Below, piece after piece: positions 50,860-60,342 of a stretch of 64,000 nt of DNA. Numbering within the stretch: the first letter of the stretch is position 1; each line of letters starts with the position of its first letter. The translations under genes and the position numbers were made by a program. The stretch comes from Oceanospirillum sp048268485 (GTDB taxonomy: Bacteria > Pseudomonadota > Gammaproteobacteria > Pseudomonadales > Halomonadaceae): positions 1-64,000 of the forward strand of contig JBLWVL010000003.1 in NCBI GenBank assembly GCA_048268485.1, read 5' to 3'. Below the pieces are notes generated by a model. It was not told the DNA's origin. It ran no database searches and saw only the letters and a program-made list of their open reading frames with translations.

Positions 50860-52659
50860 TTAATTATCCACTTTAAGAACGGCCAGGAAGGCATCCTGTG
50901 GAATCTCCACACGCCCGACCTGTTTCATCCGTTTTTTGCCTTCTTTCTGCTTCTGCAGCAGCTTCTTCTTACGACTAACATCACCACCATAACATTTGGC
51001 GGTTACATTCTTACGTAATGCTTTTACGGTCTGACGGGCAACAACCTGATTTCCCATGGCAGCCTGAATAGCAACATCAAACATCTGGCGCGGGATAATC
51101 TCTTTCATTTTCTCGGTCAGAGCCATGCCCCGGCTACGAATATGCTCTTTATGCACAATACAGGCCAGAGCATCAACTTTATCGCCGTTAATCAAAATAT
51201 CCAAACGAGCAAGATCCGCTGCCTGGAAACGATCAAAACTATAATCAAGAGAAGCAAACCCGCGACTCACAGATTTAAGCCGATCAAAGAAGTCCAGTAC
51301 AACTTCGTTCAGCGGGATATCATAAACCAGCTGAACCTGCTTACCCATAAACTGCATATCAATCTGAACACCGCGTTTCTCAACACAAAGAGAAATAACA
51401 CCGCCAAGCATATCCTGGGGTACCAGGATATTAACCCGGGCAATCGGCTCACGCATCTCTTCGATACCCGCCGGATCCGGTAGCTTCGATGGGCTATCAA
51501 CGCTGATGACATCACCGTTCTTCAGCATTACTTCGAAAATAACGGTCGGGGCTGTCGTGATCAGATCAAGATCATATTCGCGTTCCAGGCGCTCCTGAAT
51601 GATCTCCATATGCAACATACCCAGGAAACCACAACGGAAACCAAAGCCAAGAGCTTCACTGTTTTCCGGTTCAAAAAACAGAGAGGCATCATTGAGGGTC
51701 AGCTTTTCCAGCGCATCCCGAAAATCTTCATAATCATCTGAGCTTACCGGGAAAAGACCTGCATAAACCTGAGGTTTAACTTTCTGAAAGCCCGGCAACA
51801 TAGGTACATCCGGAGTTTTAGCAGACGTAATAGTGTCACCAACAGGCGCACCATGAATATCTTTAATGCCGGCAACCAAGTAGCCTACTTCACCTGCCTT
51901 CAGAATACCGGTAGGTGTACGCTTCGGTGTAAAGATGCCAACAGCATCAACCCCCCAGGCTTTACCGGTGGACTTGAGAATAATTTTATCGCCTTTACGA
52001 ACCGTACCTTCCATCACACGGATCAGGGAGACAACGCCCAAGTAATTATCAAACCAGGAGTCAATAATCAAAGCCTGCAGATCAGCATCGGGATCACCTT
52101 CAGGAGCAGGGATGCGGGCGACCAGGTCTTCCAGAACGTCATCGATCCCTAAACCGGACTTAGCACTGCAGCGGACAGCCTCAGTGGCGTCAATTCCGAT
52201 GATATCTTCGATCTCCTGAGCAACCCGGTCCGGCTCAGCCTGAGGCAGATCCATTTTATTCAGCACGGGAACTACTTCCAGTTCCTGCTCAATGGCAGTG
52301 TAGCAATTTGCTACAGACTGAGCCTCAACACCCTGCGCCGCATCAACAACCAGAAGAGCACCTTCACAGGCAGCAAGGGAGCGGGAAACCTCATAGGAAA
52401 AATCCACATGTCCCGGCGTATCAATAAAGTTCAACTGGTAAGTATTGCCATCTTTAGCGGTGTAGTTAAGAGTTACACTCTGCGCTTTAATAGTAATACC
52501 GCGCTCACGCTCAATATCCATGGAGTCCAGAACCTGGGCAGCCATCTCCCGCTCACTCAGACCTTCACAGTTCTGAATAAAGCGGTCAGCCAAGGTGGAT
52601 TTACCATGATCAATATGGGCGATAATAGAGAAGTTACGGATGTGACTTAAGCGACTCAC
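50860..52659 (-). CDS. lepA: Elongation factor 4 (LepA) GTPase
   Basis: A 599-residue translational GTPase with G motifs AHIDHGKSTLADR (about 14-26), DTPGHVDF (about 78) and NKMDLP (about 132), followed by EF-G-like domains and the LepA-specific C-terminal domain ending AFLAVLKVDN. It acts on ribosomes in initiation or back-translocation. Start codon is GTG at 52659 with GGTGA about ten bases upstream. First gene of lepA-lepB-rnc-era-recO; the 295-base gap before it presumably holds its promoter, but I could not identify one. Confidence 0.97.
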   Translation of the reverse strand: MSRLSHIRNFSIIAHIDHGKSTLADRFIQNCEGLSEREMAAQVLDSMDIERERGITIKAQSVTLNYTAKDGNTYQLNFIDTPGHVDFSYEVSRSLAACEGALLVVDAAQGVEAQSVANCYTAIEQELEVVPVLNKMDLPQAEPDRVAQEIEDIIGIDATEAVRCSAKSGLGIDDVLEDLVARIPAPEGDPDADLQALIIDSWFDNYLGVVSLIRVMEGTVRKGDKIILKSTGKAWGVDAVGIFTPKRTPTGILKAGEVGYLVAGIKDIHGAPVGDTITSAKTPDVPMLPGFQKVKPQVYAGLFPVSSDDYEDFRDALEKLTLNDASLFFEPENSEALGFGFRCGFLGMLHMEIIQERLEREYDLDLITTAPTVIFEVMLKNGDVISVDSPSKLPDPAGIEEMREPIARVNILVPQDMLGGVISLCVEKRGVQIDMQFMGKQVQLVYDIPLNEVVLDFFDRLKSVSRGFASLDYSFDRFQAADLARLDILINGDKVDALACIVHKEHIRSRGMALTEKMKEIIPRQMFDVAIQAAMGNQVVARQTVKALRKNVTAKCYGGDVSRKKKLLQKQKEGKKRMKQVGRVEIPQDAFLAVLKVDN

Positions 52660-52954
52660 AGTATATTTTCACCAAAGAAAGGTCATCTGCTGACGAATAT
52701 GAATGTATCTATATATATCTGTCAGGGCTACGGATTGGCTCAAAAACATGAACAGCCCAAACCCGAATAATGCAAAAAAGCCCCAGAAAAAATTAGCCCA
52801 AGAGTCTACATGATTCCCTATGCAGACGCCATGCCCATTACCCAAGGCTTCGTCAGATTTAATAAAGACTTCCCCTGCCATATCAGCAAATATCATCGCT
52901 GATACAACAGGGGCAATTAAAGGAGCAGAAGCTCTGCCTAATTATCTTCGGTGG

Positions 52955-54340
52955 TCACTCAATTTTCAGTGGAACAAAAGCAGGCTCACCCTGGCGTACA
53001 ACCCTGACAGGAACGGACTGGCCTTTTTCCAATAGCCCGATAGCCTTGCGGTAGTCATCGACACTATTGATCTGGCGACTGCCAATCATAGTGATAACAT
53101 CACCTTCACGTAAACCTGAGCGAGCAGCACTACCGGCTTCTATAGCCACAATGACAATACCCTGTTCAATATTCCAGCGCTGCTTCTGCTCTGACGTCAA
53201 CTCAGTGACTTTCAATCCGATACGATCGACAGGTTGCTCCTGCTGAGTTCGGCGTACTCCACGCTGGTCTGGTAACTCTTCAATCTCAATATTCAGTATC
53301 TTGCGTGAACCGGAACGCAGCACCAGAACACGGGCTTTGTCACCAGGGCGCACCTGACCGACCAAAGGAGGCAATTCGCCGGAACGATGAATCTCCTGTC
53401 CTTCAAACTCAAGGATAATATCTCCTTCCTGGATACCACCTTTACCTGCAGGTCCATCCGATGCAACCTGAACAACCAGAGCCCCCATAGGCTTTCTCAG
53501 TCCAAATGACTCGGCCAGGTCACGGTTTACCTCCTGAATCACAACGCCTAACCAACCACGGGCAACACGCCCTTTCTCTTTTAGCTGATCAGCAACATTC
53601 ATTGCCACATCAATTGGGATTGCAAAAGATAGCCCCATAAAGCCACCGGAGCGGGTATAAATCTGAGAATTGATACCGACAACCTCACCATCCAGGTTAA
53701 ACAGAGGGCCACCCGAGTTACCTGGGTTAATAGCAACATCTGTCTGGATAAAAGGCACATAGTTTTCATTTGGTAGAGAGCGATTTACCGCGCTGATAAT
53801 GCCCGCTGTCACCGAGTGATCAAAGCCAAAAGGAGAGCCGATAGCAAGCACCCACTCACCTGCTTTAAGTGAGGCGGAATCCCCTAACTCAACAACAGGC
53901 AGAGAACGGCCATCAATCTTCAGAAGAGCCAAATCAGTCCGCTTATCAAGGCCTATAACGGTTGCTTCCATCTCACGGCGATCAGACAGGCGAACAATAA
54001 TTTTATCAGCCCCTTCAACAACATGGTTATTCGTCAAAATATAACCATCGTTCGAGATAATAAAACCTGAGCCCAAGGACTGCTGAGGCTGCTCCTGAGG
54101 CGTGCCGCGACGGCCAAAGAAATGACGAAATATCTCAGGAAGGTTTTCCTGATCCATACCTGCAATTGGAGGATGATTGCCAGAACTGTTTTTTACAGTA
54201 CTGATATTCACGACCGCTGGCGCAGCATCTTCAACCAACTCACTGAAATCCGGCAAATTATAGGCATAAACCCTGCCTGCCAGTAGCATGCAGCCCATAG
54301 CCAAACTCAGAAATACAACAATTCGGTTTATTTTCTTCAT
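52955..54340 (-). CDS. mucD: Periplasmic serine protease MucD (DegP/HtrA family)
   Basis: A protein of about 461 residues. Signal peptide at about 1-25 (cleavage after VYA). The trypsin-like domain carries His in ILTNNHVVEGA, Asp in DKRTDLALLKI and Ser in INPGNSGGPLFN, then two PDZ domains (GWLGVVIQEV and GIVIVAIEAG regions). It degrades or refolds damaged envelope proteins and lowers sigmaE signalling in Pseudomonas. The ATG at 54340 has GGAG six bases upstream; longer starts were rejected. It is the last gene of the rpoE cluster. Confidence 0.95.
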   Translation of the reverse strand: MKKINRIVVFLSLAMGCMLLAGRVYAYNLPDFSELVEDAAPAVVNISTVKNSSGNHPPIAGMDQENLPEIFRHFFGRRGTPQEQPQQSLGSGFIISNDGYILTNNHVVEGADKIIVRLSDRREMEATVIGLDKRTDLALLKIDGRSLPVVELGDSASLKAGEWVLAIGSPFGFDHSVTAGIISAVNRSLPNENYVPFIQTDVAINPGNSGGPLFNLDGEVVGINSQIYTRSGGFMGLSFAIPIDVAMNVADQLKEKGRVARGWLGVVIQEVNRDLAESFGLRKPMGALVVQVASDGPAGKGGIQEGDIILEFEGQEIHRSGELPPLVGQVRPGDKARVLVLRSGSRKILNIEIEELPDQRGVRRTQQEQPVDRIGLKVTELTSEQKQRWNIEQGIVIVAIEAGSAARSGLREGDVITMIGSRQINSVDDYRKAIGLLEKGQSVPVRVVRQGEPAFVPLKIE

Positions 54341-54523
54341 CAAACTCTCCTGAATGGAGGCACCTGAATATGAGGATAGTACCGGCTGACTCCGGAATAA
54401 AACCTGTAGCACCTTAACTACCCGCATATACAGTCACGTTCCAGATACACAGTTATCAGATATATTGATACGGGGGATTACCGTGAATCAAGTTAATAGC
54501 AACAACTTTATGACTGCACATAT

Positions 54524-54988
54524 CTAGTGATTCACTAAGGGAATATCGCCAGCAGATGACTGTTTTCGCAATACCACAGGCTGATATTGTGAGTCTTGCC
54601 TGTGCCGCAAGCTATACCAGCGCACATAGGCAAACCCAGACAGAAGGCCAATACCGGACAGAGCAAAGCTCATGACAGAGTCTTGTCCAAAAAAGTACTC
54701 ACCGATCAGAGCCCCAGCCATCAGAGCTAACAAGGGCAGCAGGTAAACAAGAGCCGAGCCACGGATGAACGCCCCCTCTCCCAGACCAAGTACAACCTGA
54801 TCTCCAACCTGAAGCTTTTGATTCGTTTTAACCTGCAACCTTTGGGTCTTGCCGCCACTGATCTTACTCAGCAGCGAGTGACCGCAACTACTTTTAGCAG
54901 AACAACTCTGACAAGCTGTTTGCCGACAGGTTTCAACCCAAACCTCTTCGACCGAAACATCTACAACAATCGCTTGCTCTTCCAGCAT
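54524..54988 (-). CDS. rseC: RseC/MucC family membrane protein
   Basis: A 154-residue inner-membrane protein. The N-terminal cysteine cluster (CRQTACQSCSAKSSCG, about 21-36) and two membrane segments (about 78-95 and 104-121) match RseC, which takes part in reduction of SoxR and modulates sigmaE activity. AAAGG lies seven bases before the ATG. It follows rseB by 88 bases. Confidence 0.9.
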   Translation of the reverse strand: MLEEQAIVVDVSVEEVWVETCRQTACQSCSAKSSCGHSLLSKISGGKTQRLQVKTNQKLQVGDQVVLGLGEGAFIRGSALVYLLPLLALMAGALIGEYFFGQDSVMSFALSGIGLLSGFAYVRWYSLRHRQDSQYQPVVLRKQSSAGDIPLVNH

Positions 54989-55076
54989 GACGAAACCTTT
55001 CTCTTAGGGTGACGGTAAACATCAGCCAAGTTTAAACGATCCATCCATGGCTCAAAGTTGAAAAACAGCAATGGAC

Positions 55077-55988
55077 TCAGAAAGCCGCTGCAATTTTCTG
55101 TGCGGTATGCAAAGGTATCTCACCCACAACCGTAATGACCCGCCCCTGATTCTGCTCATGGATACTTCGAACAACGACAACCGTAGCGCCATACTGGTGG
55201 TGCCCCTCCTTGAGAGAGTCAGCTCTTAACGGCTCAATGAAAACAGAAAAAGTACTCACACCATCTGACCAGGAGTACATATTAGCCAAGTGATCCTCAG
55301 ACACCATCACAGCCTGTTTTTGCATAAACAGCTCAAAGCCCTCAGGAAGCCAGGGTAAAATATTCTGAGCAGCGCTCAAAGGCGCTTCACCAGGGTTAAC
55401 ACCTGGTTGCTCACTTTTAGCCGTAAAGGAGAAGGAGGCAAATTGAAAAGTTTCCAATGCACGGGCTAAAGGATCCAGTGTTACAGACTTGAGTAACAAA
55501 GCAGACTCTTTATCCAGCCAGAGTCTATAACCCAACCTCTGGTTATCCCGGGGAATGATCTCCACAATAACCGCCGGACGATCAACAACCCGACCCTGCC
55601 CTTTTAGCTGCAACTGATAGAACTGCTTAACCCGCTCAAGATCACCAGACAGTCGACCAGAGGGGTTACGTCCCTGAATCAGGTCACTGGTGACCACTTC
55701 ACCGGAAATTTTCCGGGTAATGCGATCACCCTGCTGCAGAAACTCCCGTGGCAAACCATCCAGGTAACTCAGCCTGGCCTGCTCACCCTGATCATTAACA
55801 TCATGACTCAATTCGACCGCATCCAGCTGCCCTTCCCGTGAATATACGAGCACACCACTGTATTCATAGTTGTGCATCGCTTCAGAAAAGCGCTGTAACC
55901 ACTGATCGGCACTGTCCGCAGCCTTAACGGCCTGCGAAATAAAAAGCACACCGAACAAACCTATTGCGGAAATAAATTTTCTGATCAT
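55077..55988 (-). CDS. rseB: RseB/MucB, sigmaE regulatory periplasmic protein
   Basis: A 303-residue periplasmic protein with a signal peptide (cleavage after VKA, about 23). It has the lipoprotein-localisation-like N-terminal domain (YEYSGVLVYSREGQLDAVEL) and the C-terminal MucB domain (LPWLPEGFELF, YSWSDGVSTFSVFIEPL). It binds RseA to shield it from DegS cleavage and senses lipopolysaccharide or lipoproteins. It lies 57 bases after rseA. Confidence 0.93.
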   Translation of the reverse strand: MIRKFISAIGLFGVLFISQAVKAADSADQWLQRFSEAMHNYEYSGVLVYSREGQLDAVELSHDVNDQGEQARLSYLDGLPREFLQQGDRITRKISGEVVTSDLIQGRNPSGRLSGDLERVKQFYQLQLKGQGRVVDRPAVIVEIIPRDNQRLGYRLWLDKESALLLKSVTLDPLARALETFQFASFSFTAKSEQPGVNPGEAPLSAAQNILPWLPEGFELFMQKQAVMVSEDHLANMYSWSDGVSTFSVFIEPLRADSLKEGHHQYGATVVVVRSIHEQNQGRVITVVGEIPLHTAQKIAAAF

Positions 55989-56045
55989 TAATTACTACCT
56001 GTCTGAGTCAACGGCGGCACGCCAGAGGTGCCCCCGGAGCTCTAA

Positions 56046-56696
56046 TCACTTATTGACTTGACCTGCAGCCTGATAACCGGAAACACGCACGATGGGCATC
56101 ATGCCGTGAGTACCATTAGTGGCAACATATTCAGAGTGCTGCATCAGATACCCTCTAATCAGTCGTTCCTGACGCAGCTTTTGGTTATCAACCAACAGAT
56201 AAGGAGCCCGGGCAGTTTCTGCTCCGGCGCTCACTCTCTGAACTCCAATCGGACTCTGCTGTAACCCACGGGAAGGCAGGGTTTGCTGATAGCCCGCAGA
56301 CTGAGAAGCCAGTTGCTGGGCAACAGGTAATTCCTGCTGAGGGTTTGGCATCAACAGAACGACTGCCGCTGCAACAGAAGCCGCAATAGCACCTTTCGCC
56401 ATCCAGGTATCTGATATCTGAGAAGCTCGCTGCCGCCAGTTCTCAAACAGCTTTTTGCGATGAGCCGGTTCAGGTTCCTGCTCAAGGGCAACAGATATCC
56501 GGTCAGCAATATCAACCAACTGCTCCTGTTCAAACTCTTGATGCAGAACACTACGAACCAGATGATAACGATGCCAGGTATCAGCCAGGTACTCGCCACC
56601 CTGCTCATCACAGGCCTTGAGAATACGGCGTAACTCTAGCTCGTCCGCTTCATTGTCCATCAGATGTGAAAGCGACTGGTGAATATTATCACTCAT
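56046..56696 (-). CDS. rseA: Anti-sigmaE factor RseA/MucA
   Basis: A 216-residue single-pass inner-membrane protein. The cytosolic N-terminal domain (SLSHLMDNEADELELRRIL, WHRYHLVRSVL) holds sigmaE. One transmembrane segment (about 101-117, GAIAASVAAAVVLLM) separates it from a periplasmic tail of about 95 residues that should be cut by DegS-type proteases. GAGG lies six bases upstream. It is 46 bases after rpoE. Confidence 0.93.
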   Translation of the reverse strand: MSDNIHQSLSHLMDNEADELELRRILKACDEQGGEYLADTWHRYHLVRSVLHQEFEQEQLVDIADRISVALEQEPEPAHRKKLFENWRQRASQISDTWMAKGAIAASVAAAVVLLMPNPQQELPVAQQLASQSAGYQQTLPSRGLQQSPIGVQRVSAGAETARAPYLLVDNQKLRQERLIRGYLMQHSEYVATNGTHGMMPIVRVSGYQAAGQVNK

Positions 56697-56742
56697 AGCT
56701 AACCTCGGTTCTTAACTTACCCTGACGTGCCAGGGTGAAAAA

Positions 56743-57333
56743 TTACTGAGCCGCCAGCTCAGGCTCAAACAGACGCTTAATCTCACGATCCACAGCCTCA
56801 CGGGCCCGAAAGATACGAGAGCGTACTGTCCCCACCGGGCACTGCATAACCTGAGCAATATCTTCATAGCTCATGCCATCCATTTCCCGTAGCGTAATAG
56901 CGGTACGCAACTCATCAGGTAAGTTGTTTATCGCCTTGTATACCGTTGTTTCCAATTCATCCCGTTCCAGACGCTTGTCCGGAGACGCGTTATCGTTCAG
57001 GCGGCCGTCGTTATTCAGTACTTCAGCATCACCATAATCGATATCGGTTCCGGGAGGTCTTCGGCCGCGGGATACCAAATAGTTCTTTGCAGTATTAATA
57101 GCGATACGGTAAAGCCAGGTATAAAAAGCGCTCTCAGAACGAAAATTCCCGATCGCCCGGTAAGCTTTTATAAAGGCTTCCTGGGTAACATCAAGAACTT
57201 CATGGGAGTCCTTTATATATCGACTGACCAACGCAGCGATCTTATGCTGATACTTACGCACCAGAAGATCAAACGCTCGTTTATCACCCGCCTGAACCCG
57301 CGCTACCAGCTGCTGATCCGTTTCCTTCGTCAT
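56743..57333 (-). CDS. rpoE: Extracytoplasmic stress sigma factor RpoE (AlgU)
   Basis: A 196-residue ECF sigma factor. Region 2 has DVTQEAFIKAYRAIGNFR and FYTWLYRIAINTAKNYL; region 4 has MDGMSYEDIAQVMQCPVGTVR and SRIFRAREAV. It controls outer-membrane protein homeostasis and, in pseudomonads, alginate. GAGG lies seven bases before the ATG. A sigmaE-like promoter (57683-57710) and a 36-codon leader ORF (57548-57658) lie upstream, implying autoregulation and translational control. Confidence 0.97.
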   Translation of the reverse strand: MTKETDQQLVARVQAGDKRAFDLLVRKYQHKIAALVSRYIKDSHEVLDVTQEAFIKAYRAIGNFRSESAFYTWLYRIAINTAKNYLVSRGRRPPGTDIDYGDAEVLNNDGRLNDNASPDKRLERDELETTVYKAINNLPDELRTAITLREMDGMSYEDIAQVMQCPVGTVRSRIFRAREAVDREIKRLFEPELAAQ

Positions 57334-57547
57334 CTCTCAACCTCAATGCGCCAGGCATTAATACCACGCGCGCAAAGCAATAAGGTGTTTCTTTATGAAC
57401 ACTATGACTCATTATGGCCTGCCATACTTCATGATTATTATGCTATGCCGGCAAGCGTTAGTCAGTGCTGTTATTCCGGCTTACGTCTTTCTGCCATTTC
57501 CGGGCGTCAGACAACGACATTATTACCGGTTATACCAACAGCCGTAT

Positions 57548-57658
57548 CTACTGAGGGTTACCTGCTCTAAAATCGGCAGGCCAAACATATTCACGACGAT
57601 ATCCAAAAATAGTGAAATCAAACGTAAGTTTGTCTGATGAAAGAAATTTCTCTAACAT
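57548..57658 (-). CDS. Leader peptide ORF upstream of rpoE
   Basis: A 36-residue ORF with AGGG six or seven bases before its ATG. It begins MLEKFLSSDKLTF and ends VWPADFRAGNPQ; FTIFGYRREY lies between. The balanced composition, strong start signals and place about 20 bases after a predicted sigmaE transcription start suggest that it is translated. E. coli also has a leader peptide gene (rseD) ahead of rpoE through which CsrA acts; I cannot compare sequences here. A gap of 214 bases, with GGA-containing sites, follows before rpoE. No domain, signal peptide or membrane segment is visible. Confidence 0.55.
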   Translation of the reverse strand: MLEKFLSSDKLTFDFTIFGYRREYVWPADFRAGNPQ

Positions 57659-57682
57659 CAGTTGCCCTAAGTTGTCTTGCCA

Positions 57683-57710
57683 TTATGACCGGAGCCTGTC
57701 CTAAAGGTTC
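57683..57710 (-). promoter_or_regulatory. Candidate sigmaE-dependent promoter of rpoE
   Basis: GAACCT (5 of 6 to the GAACTT consensus) and TCATA (TCnnA) are separated by 16 bases on the minus strand. The predicted start is near 57677, giving a leader of about 340 bases before rpoE. Confidence 0.45.
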
Positions 57711-57760
57711 ATCATATAACAGCAGGAATATTTATTTTTTTGTGCATCGGAAAAAAATTG

Positions 57761-59362
57761 ATGAGTCAGGTTTTTCAGCATGATGTTCTTATCATCGGTA
57801 GTGGCGCTGCCGGTTTATCTTTAGCTCTGCAACTGAGCGATCACTGTTCTGTTGCAGTCTTAAGCAAGAGTACCCTGGATGACGGCTCAACCCGCTGGGC
57901 ACAGGGTGGCATAGCAGCAGTGCTGGATACAGAAGATAGTGTTGAGTCCCATGTACAGGATACTCTGGTGGCAGGTGCTGACCTTTGCGAAGAAGAGGCC
58001 GTCCGCTTTACTGTACAAAACAGTAAAAAAAGTATCGACTGGCTGATTAATCAGGGCGTGCCTTTTACCCCTAATGATGAAACCGACAGCGGCCAGCCTT
58101 ACCACCTGACCCGAGAAGGAGGCCACAGCCATCGTCGTATTATCCACGCTGCGGATGCAACAGGACGAGCGGTATCTGACACCCTGATTGCACAGGCACA
58201 ACGCAAACCTGGAATTGATATTTACACCCGTCGTATGGCGGTAGATCTGATAACCCGCCGAAAGCTGGATGCCAAAGGCCATGGTTGCGTTGGTGCTTAT
58301 GTGCTCAACTGCGAAACAGAACATGTCGATGTTTTCAAAGCCCGCTTTGTCATTCTTGCAACCGGCGGTGCAAGTAAAGTCTATCTCTATACCAGTAATC
58401 CTGATGGTTCATCCGGTGACGGTATTGCCATGGCCTGGCGGGCAGGCTGTCGCGTAGCCAATATGGAGTTCAATCAATTTCACCCAACCTGCCTTTACCA
58501 CCCTCAGGCAAAATCTTTTCTGATCACCGAAGCGTTAAGAGGCGAAGGCGCACATCTTTTGCTTCCTGATGGCCAGCGTTTTATGCATTATTTTGACGAA
58601 CGCAAAGAGCTGGCACCCCGGGATGTAGTGGCCCGAGCCATCGATCACGAGATGAAGCGCCTGGGAAGTGACTGTGTCTACCTGGATATCAGCCATAAAC
58701 CGGCAGACTTTATCAAAGGACACTTCCCGACGGTTTATGAACGTTGCCTGGAATACGGCATTGATATCACCAAAGACCCGATCCCGGTCGTACCTGCGGC
58801 CCATTACACCTGTGGTGGTATTGTTGTGGATACTAAAGGACATACGGATACACCGAACCTTTACGCTATTGGCGAGACCAGCTTCACTGGTCTCCATGGT
58901 GCTAATCGCATGGCCAGTAACTCGCTACTTGAGTGCCTGGTTTATGCCGAATCTGCAGCAAAGGATATTCTGAGCAAACTTCACGACGTACCTGAACCAC
59001 CCTATGTGCCGCACTGGGATGAAAGCCAGGTCACAGACTCTGACGAGGATGTTGTCATCGCCCACAACTGGGATGAACTTCGCCGCTTTATGTGGGACTA
59101 CGTCGGTATCGTTCGTACCAATAAGCGTCTTCAGCGGGCCAAGCACCGGATTGATATGCTGAATAACGAGATCTCTGAGTATTACTCAAACTATAAGATC
59201 TCAGGTGACCTGATCGAACTGCGCAACCTTTCAGTAGTTGCAGACCTGATCATCCGCTCAGCCCTGATGCGCAAAGAAAGCAGAGGCCTGCATTACACTC
59301 TGGACTACCCCAACCCGAGCACAGAACCACGTAATACTGTTTTAACCCCAGATCAGTGGTAA
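57761..59362 (+). CDS. nadB: L-aspartate oxidase
   Basis: A 533-residue FAD enzyme that turns aspartate into iminoaspartate, the first step of de novo NAD synthesis. It belongs to the succinate-dehydrogenase flavoprotein family: LIIGSGAAGLSLALQLS, TREGGHSHRRIIHAADATG (about 113-131), NQFHPTCLY and HGANRMASNSLLECLVY. I use the ATG at 57761; a TTG 21 bases upstream is possible. It is divergent from rpoE, as in E. coli, and ends at a terminator. Confidence 0.95.
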   Translation: MSQVFQHDVLIIGSGAAGLSLALQLSDHCSVAVLSKSTLDDGSTRWAQGGIAAVLDTEDSVESHVQDTLVAGADLCEEEAVRFTVQNSKKSIDWLINQGVPFTPNDETDSGQPYHLTREGGHSHRRIIHAADATGRAVSDTLIAQAQRKPGIDIYTRRMAVDLITRRKLDAKGHGCVGAYVLNCETEHVDVFKARFVILATGGASKVYLYTSNPDGSSGDGIAMAWRAGCRVANMEFNQFHPTCLYHPQAKSFLITEALRGEGAHLLLPDGQRFMHYFDERKELAPRDVVARAIDHEMKRLGSDCVYLDISHKPADFIKGHFPTVYERCLEYGIDITKDPIPVVPAAHYTCGGIVVDTKGHTDTPNLYAIGETSFTGLHGANRMASNSLLECLVYAESAAKDILSKLHDVPEPPYVPHWDESQVTDSDEDVVIAHNWDELRRFMWDYVGIVRTNKRLQRAKHRIDMLNNEISEYYSNYKISGDLIELRNLSVVADLIIRSALMRKESRGLHYTLDYPNPSTEPRNTVLTPDQW

Positions 59363-59390
59363 TAACGCCCTTGACCATAGAACAAAACAA

Positions 59391-59422
59391 AAGCCGGCTC
59401 AGAATCTGAAGCCGGCTTTTTT
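59391..59422. terminator. Terminator between nadB and the ygfX-like gene
   Basis: AAGCCGGC and GCCGGCTT form the stem, with an inner CAGA/TCTG pairing, followed by TTTTTT on the plus strand. It overlaps the last codon of the convergent ygfX-like gene. Confidence 0.85.
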
Positions 59423-59839
59423 ACTGACAAAACTCAGTAAAACCCTAAGTTTGCGGAAGCTATTTTTATCAGTACTGTCACCGGCGATAAAAGCACGGTA
59501 AATCTCACCATTTTCATCCCGAAATAACAAAAACAGCCAAAAACGGTAAAAACCTATGTGACTGATCAACTCGACGGAGAATGAGACGCCCGAGTGAAGC
59601 GTTAATGTCCACTGCCCTTCAGTAAAACTAATACCGCGAATATCGCAGGGACGCTCCATCAGGCCAAATATTTTTTTGGATCGATGCCAGAAGAAAACAA
59701 CCGGAATAATAAACAGCAGATTAATCCACTGCGGATACAGGTACAGCAAAAGCAGAAAAGGGAAAGCGTGACCTGCCAGAAGCCAGCCACGCAGTCGATC
59801 AGAGGCTCTTAAAGTTAGAAAGATCACCGTGCTCGGCAT
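59399..59839 (-). CDS. YgfX/CptA-like membrane protein
   Basis: A protein of about 146 residues with two adjacent membrane segments (about 23-36 and 40-52) and a cytosolic C-terminal domain (WTLTLHSGVSFSVELISHIGFYRFWLFLLF-like text, about 75-105). Position just downstream of sdhE, with a 41-base overlap, matches E. coli ygfX. YgfX was reported as a toxin acting on MreB/FtsZ with SdhE as antitoxin, but SdhE is better known as a flavinylation factor, so the toxin role is disputed. The ATG at 59839 has only a distant GGA. Confidence 0.75.
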   Translation of the reverse strand: MPSTVIFLTLRASDRLRGWLLAGHAFPFLLLLYLYPQWINLLFIIPVVFFWHRSKKIFGLMERPCDIRGISFTEGQWTLTLHSGVSFSVELISHIGFYRFWLFLLFRDENGEIYRAFIAGDSTDKNSFRKLRVLLSFVSKKAGFRF

Positions 59840-60077
59840 ACGCAATAATTTTTTCCAGAATGACACGATATTCAGGCTCTTCAGGCAGATCACGCTGCAT
59901 CAGCCACACAAAAAGATCCTGATCTTCGCACTCAAGCAGCTGCTCATAGCGCTGCCGATCCTCTTTGTCTAAGCCCTGAAAACAATCGCGAACGAAAGGC
60001 ACCAGCATCAGATCTAATTCCCACATCCCACGACGACTCTGCCACTGCAAACGCTTAACTTCTTCTTCAATACCCAT
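59799..60077 (-). CDS. sdhE: FAD assembly factor SdhE
   Basis: A 92-residue small helical protein with the invariant RGMxE motif (SRRGMWELD, about 15-23). It helps attach FAD covalently to SdhA, encoded at 16772-18547. AGG lies eight bases before the ATG. It is unlinked from the sdh operon and pairs with the ygfX-like gene, as in E. coli. Confidence 0.93.
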   Translation of the reverse strand: MGIEEEVKRLQWQSRRGMWELDLMLVPFVRDCFQGLDKEDRQRYEQLLECEDQDLFVWLMQRDLPEEPEYRVILEKIIAYAEHGDLSNFKSL

Positions 60078-60342
60078 CTACGCACCTAAATACTTTTTAA
60101 AAGTCCCGGACGCAATTCCGAGCTGACATAGCCCATTATACCGCGCCTGAACAGCTTACCCCAGATCACTACGACCAATGATCAAAACAAAAAACTGCTT
60201 TTACCATTGATTTTTCACTAACCTTTTGTTTAATACAGAGATTATCTCTATTTTATTTTGCCGTAACCGGCCGATAATAATATTGCTTAACAGAATAACA
60301 AAGCCCATAAAAGAATAACGATCGACATGCAGGAAACAGACA

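Noticed and set aside
52669..52896. Open frame of 75 codons on the minus strand between lepA and mucD with a hydrophobic stretch
   Set aside because: No ribosome binding site, no known similarity, and it lies where the lepA promoter should be. A small membrane protein cannot be fully excluded.
57395..57637. Plus-strand open frames in the nadB-rpoE gap
   Set aside because: They are antisense to the rpoE leader; the minus-strand leader ORF has a better ribosome binding site and a matching promoter.
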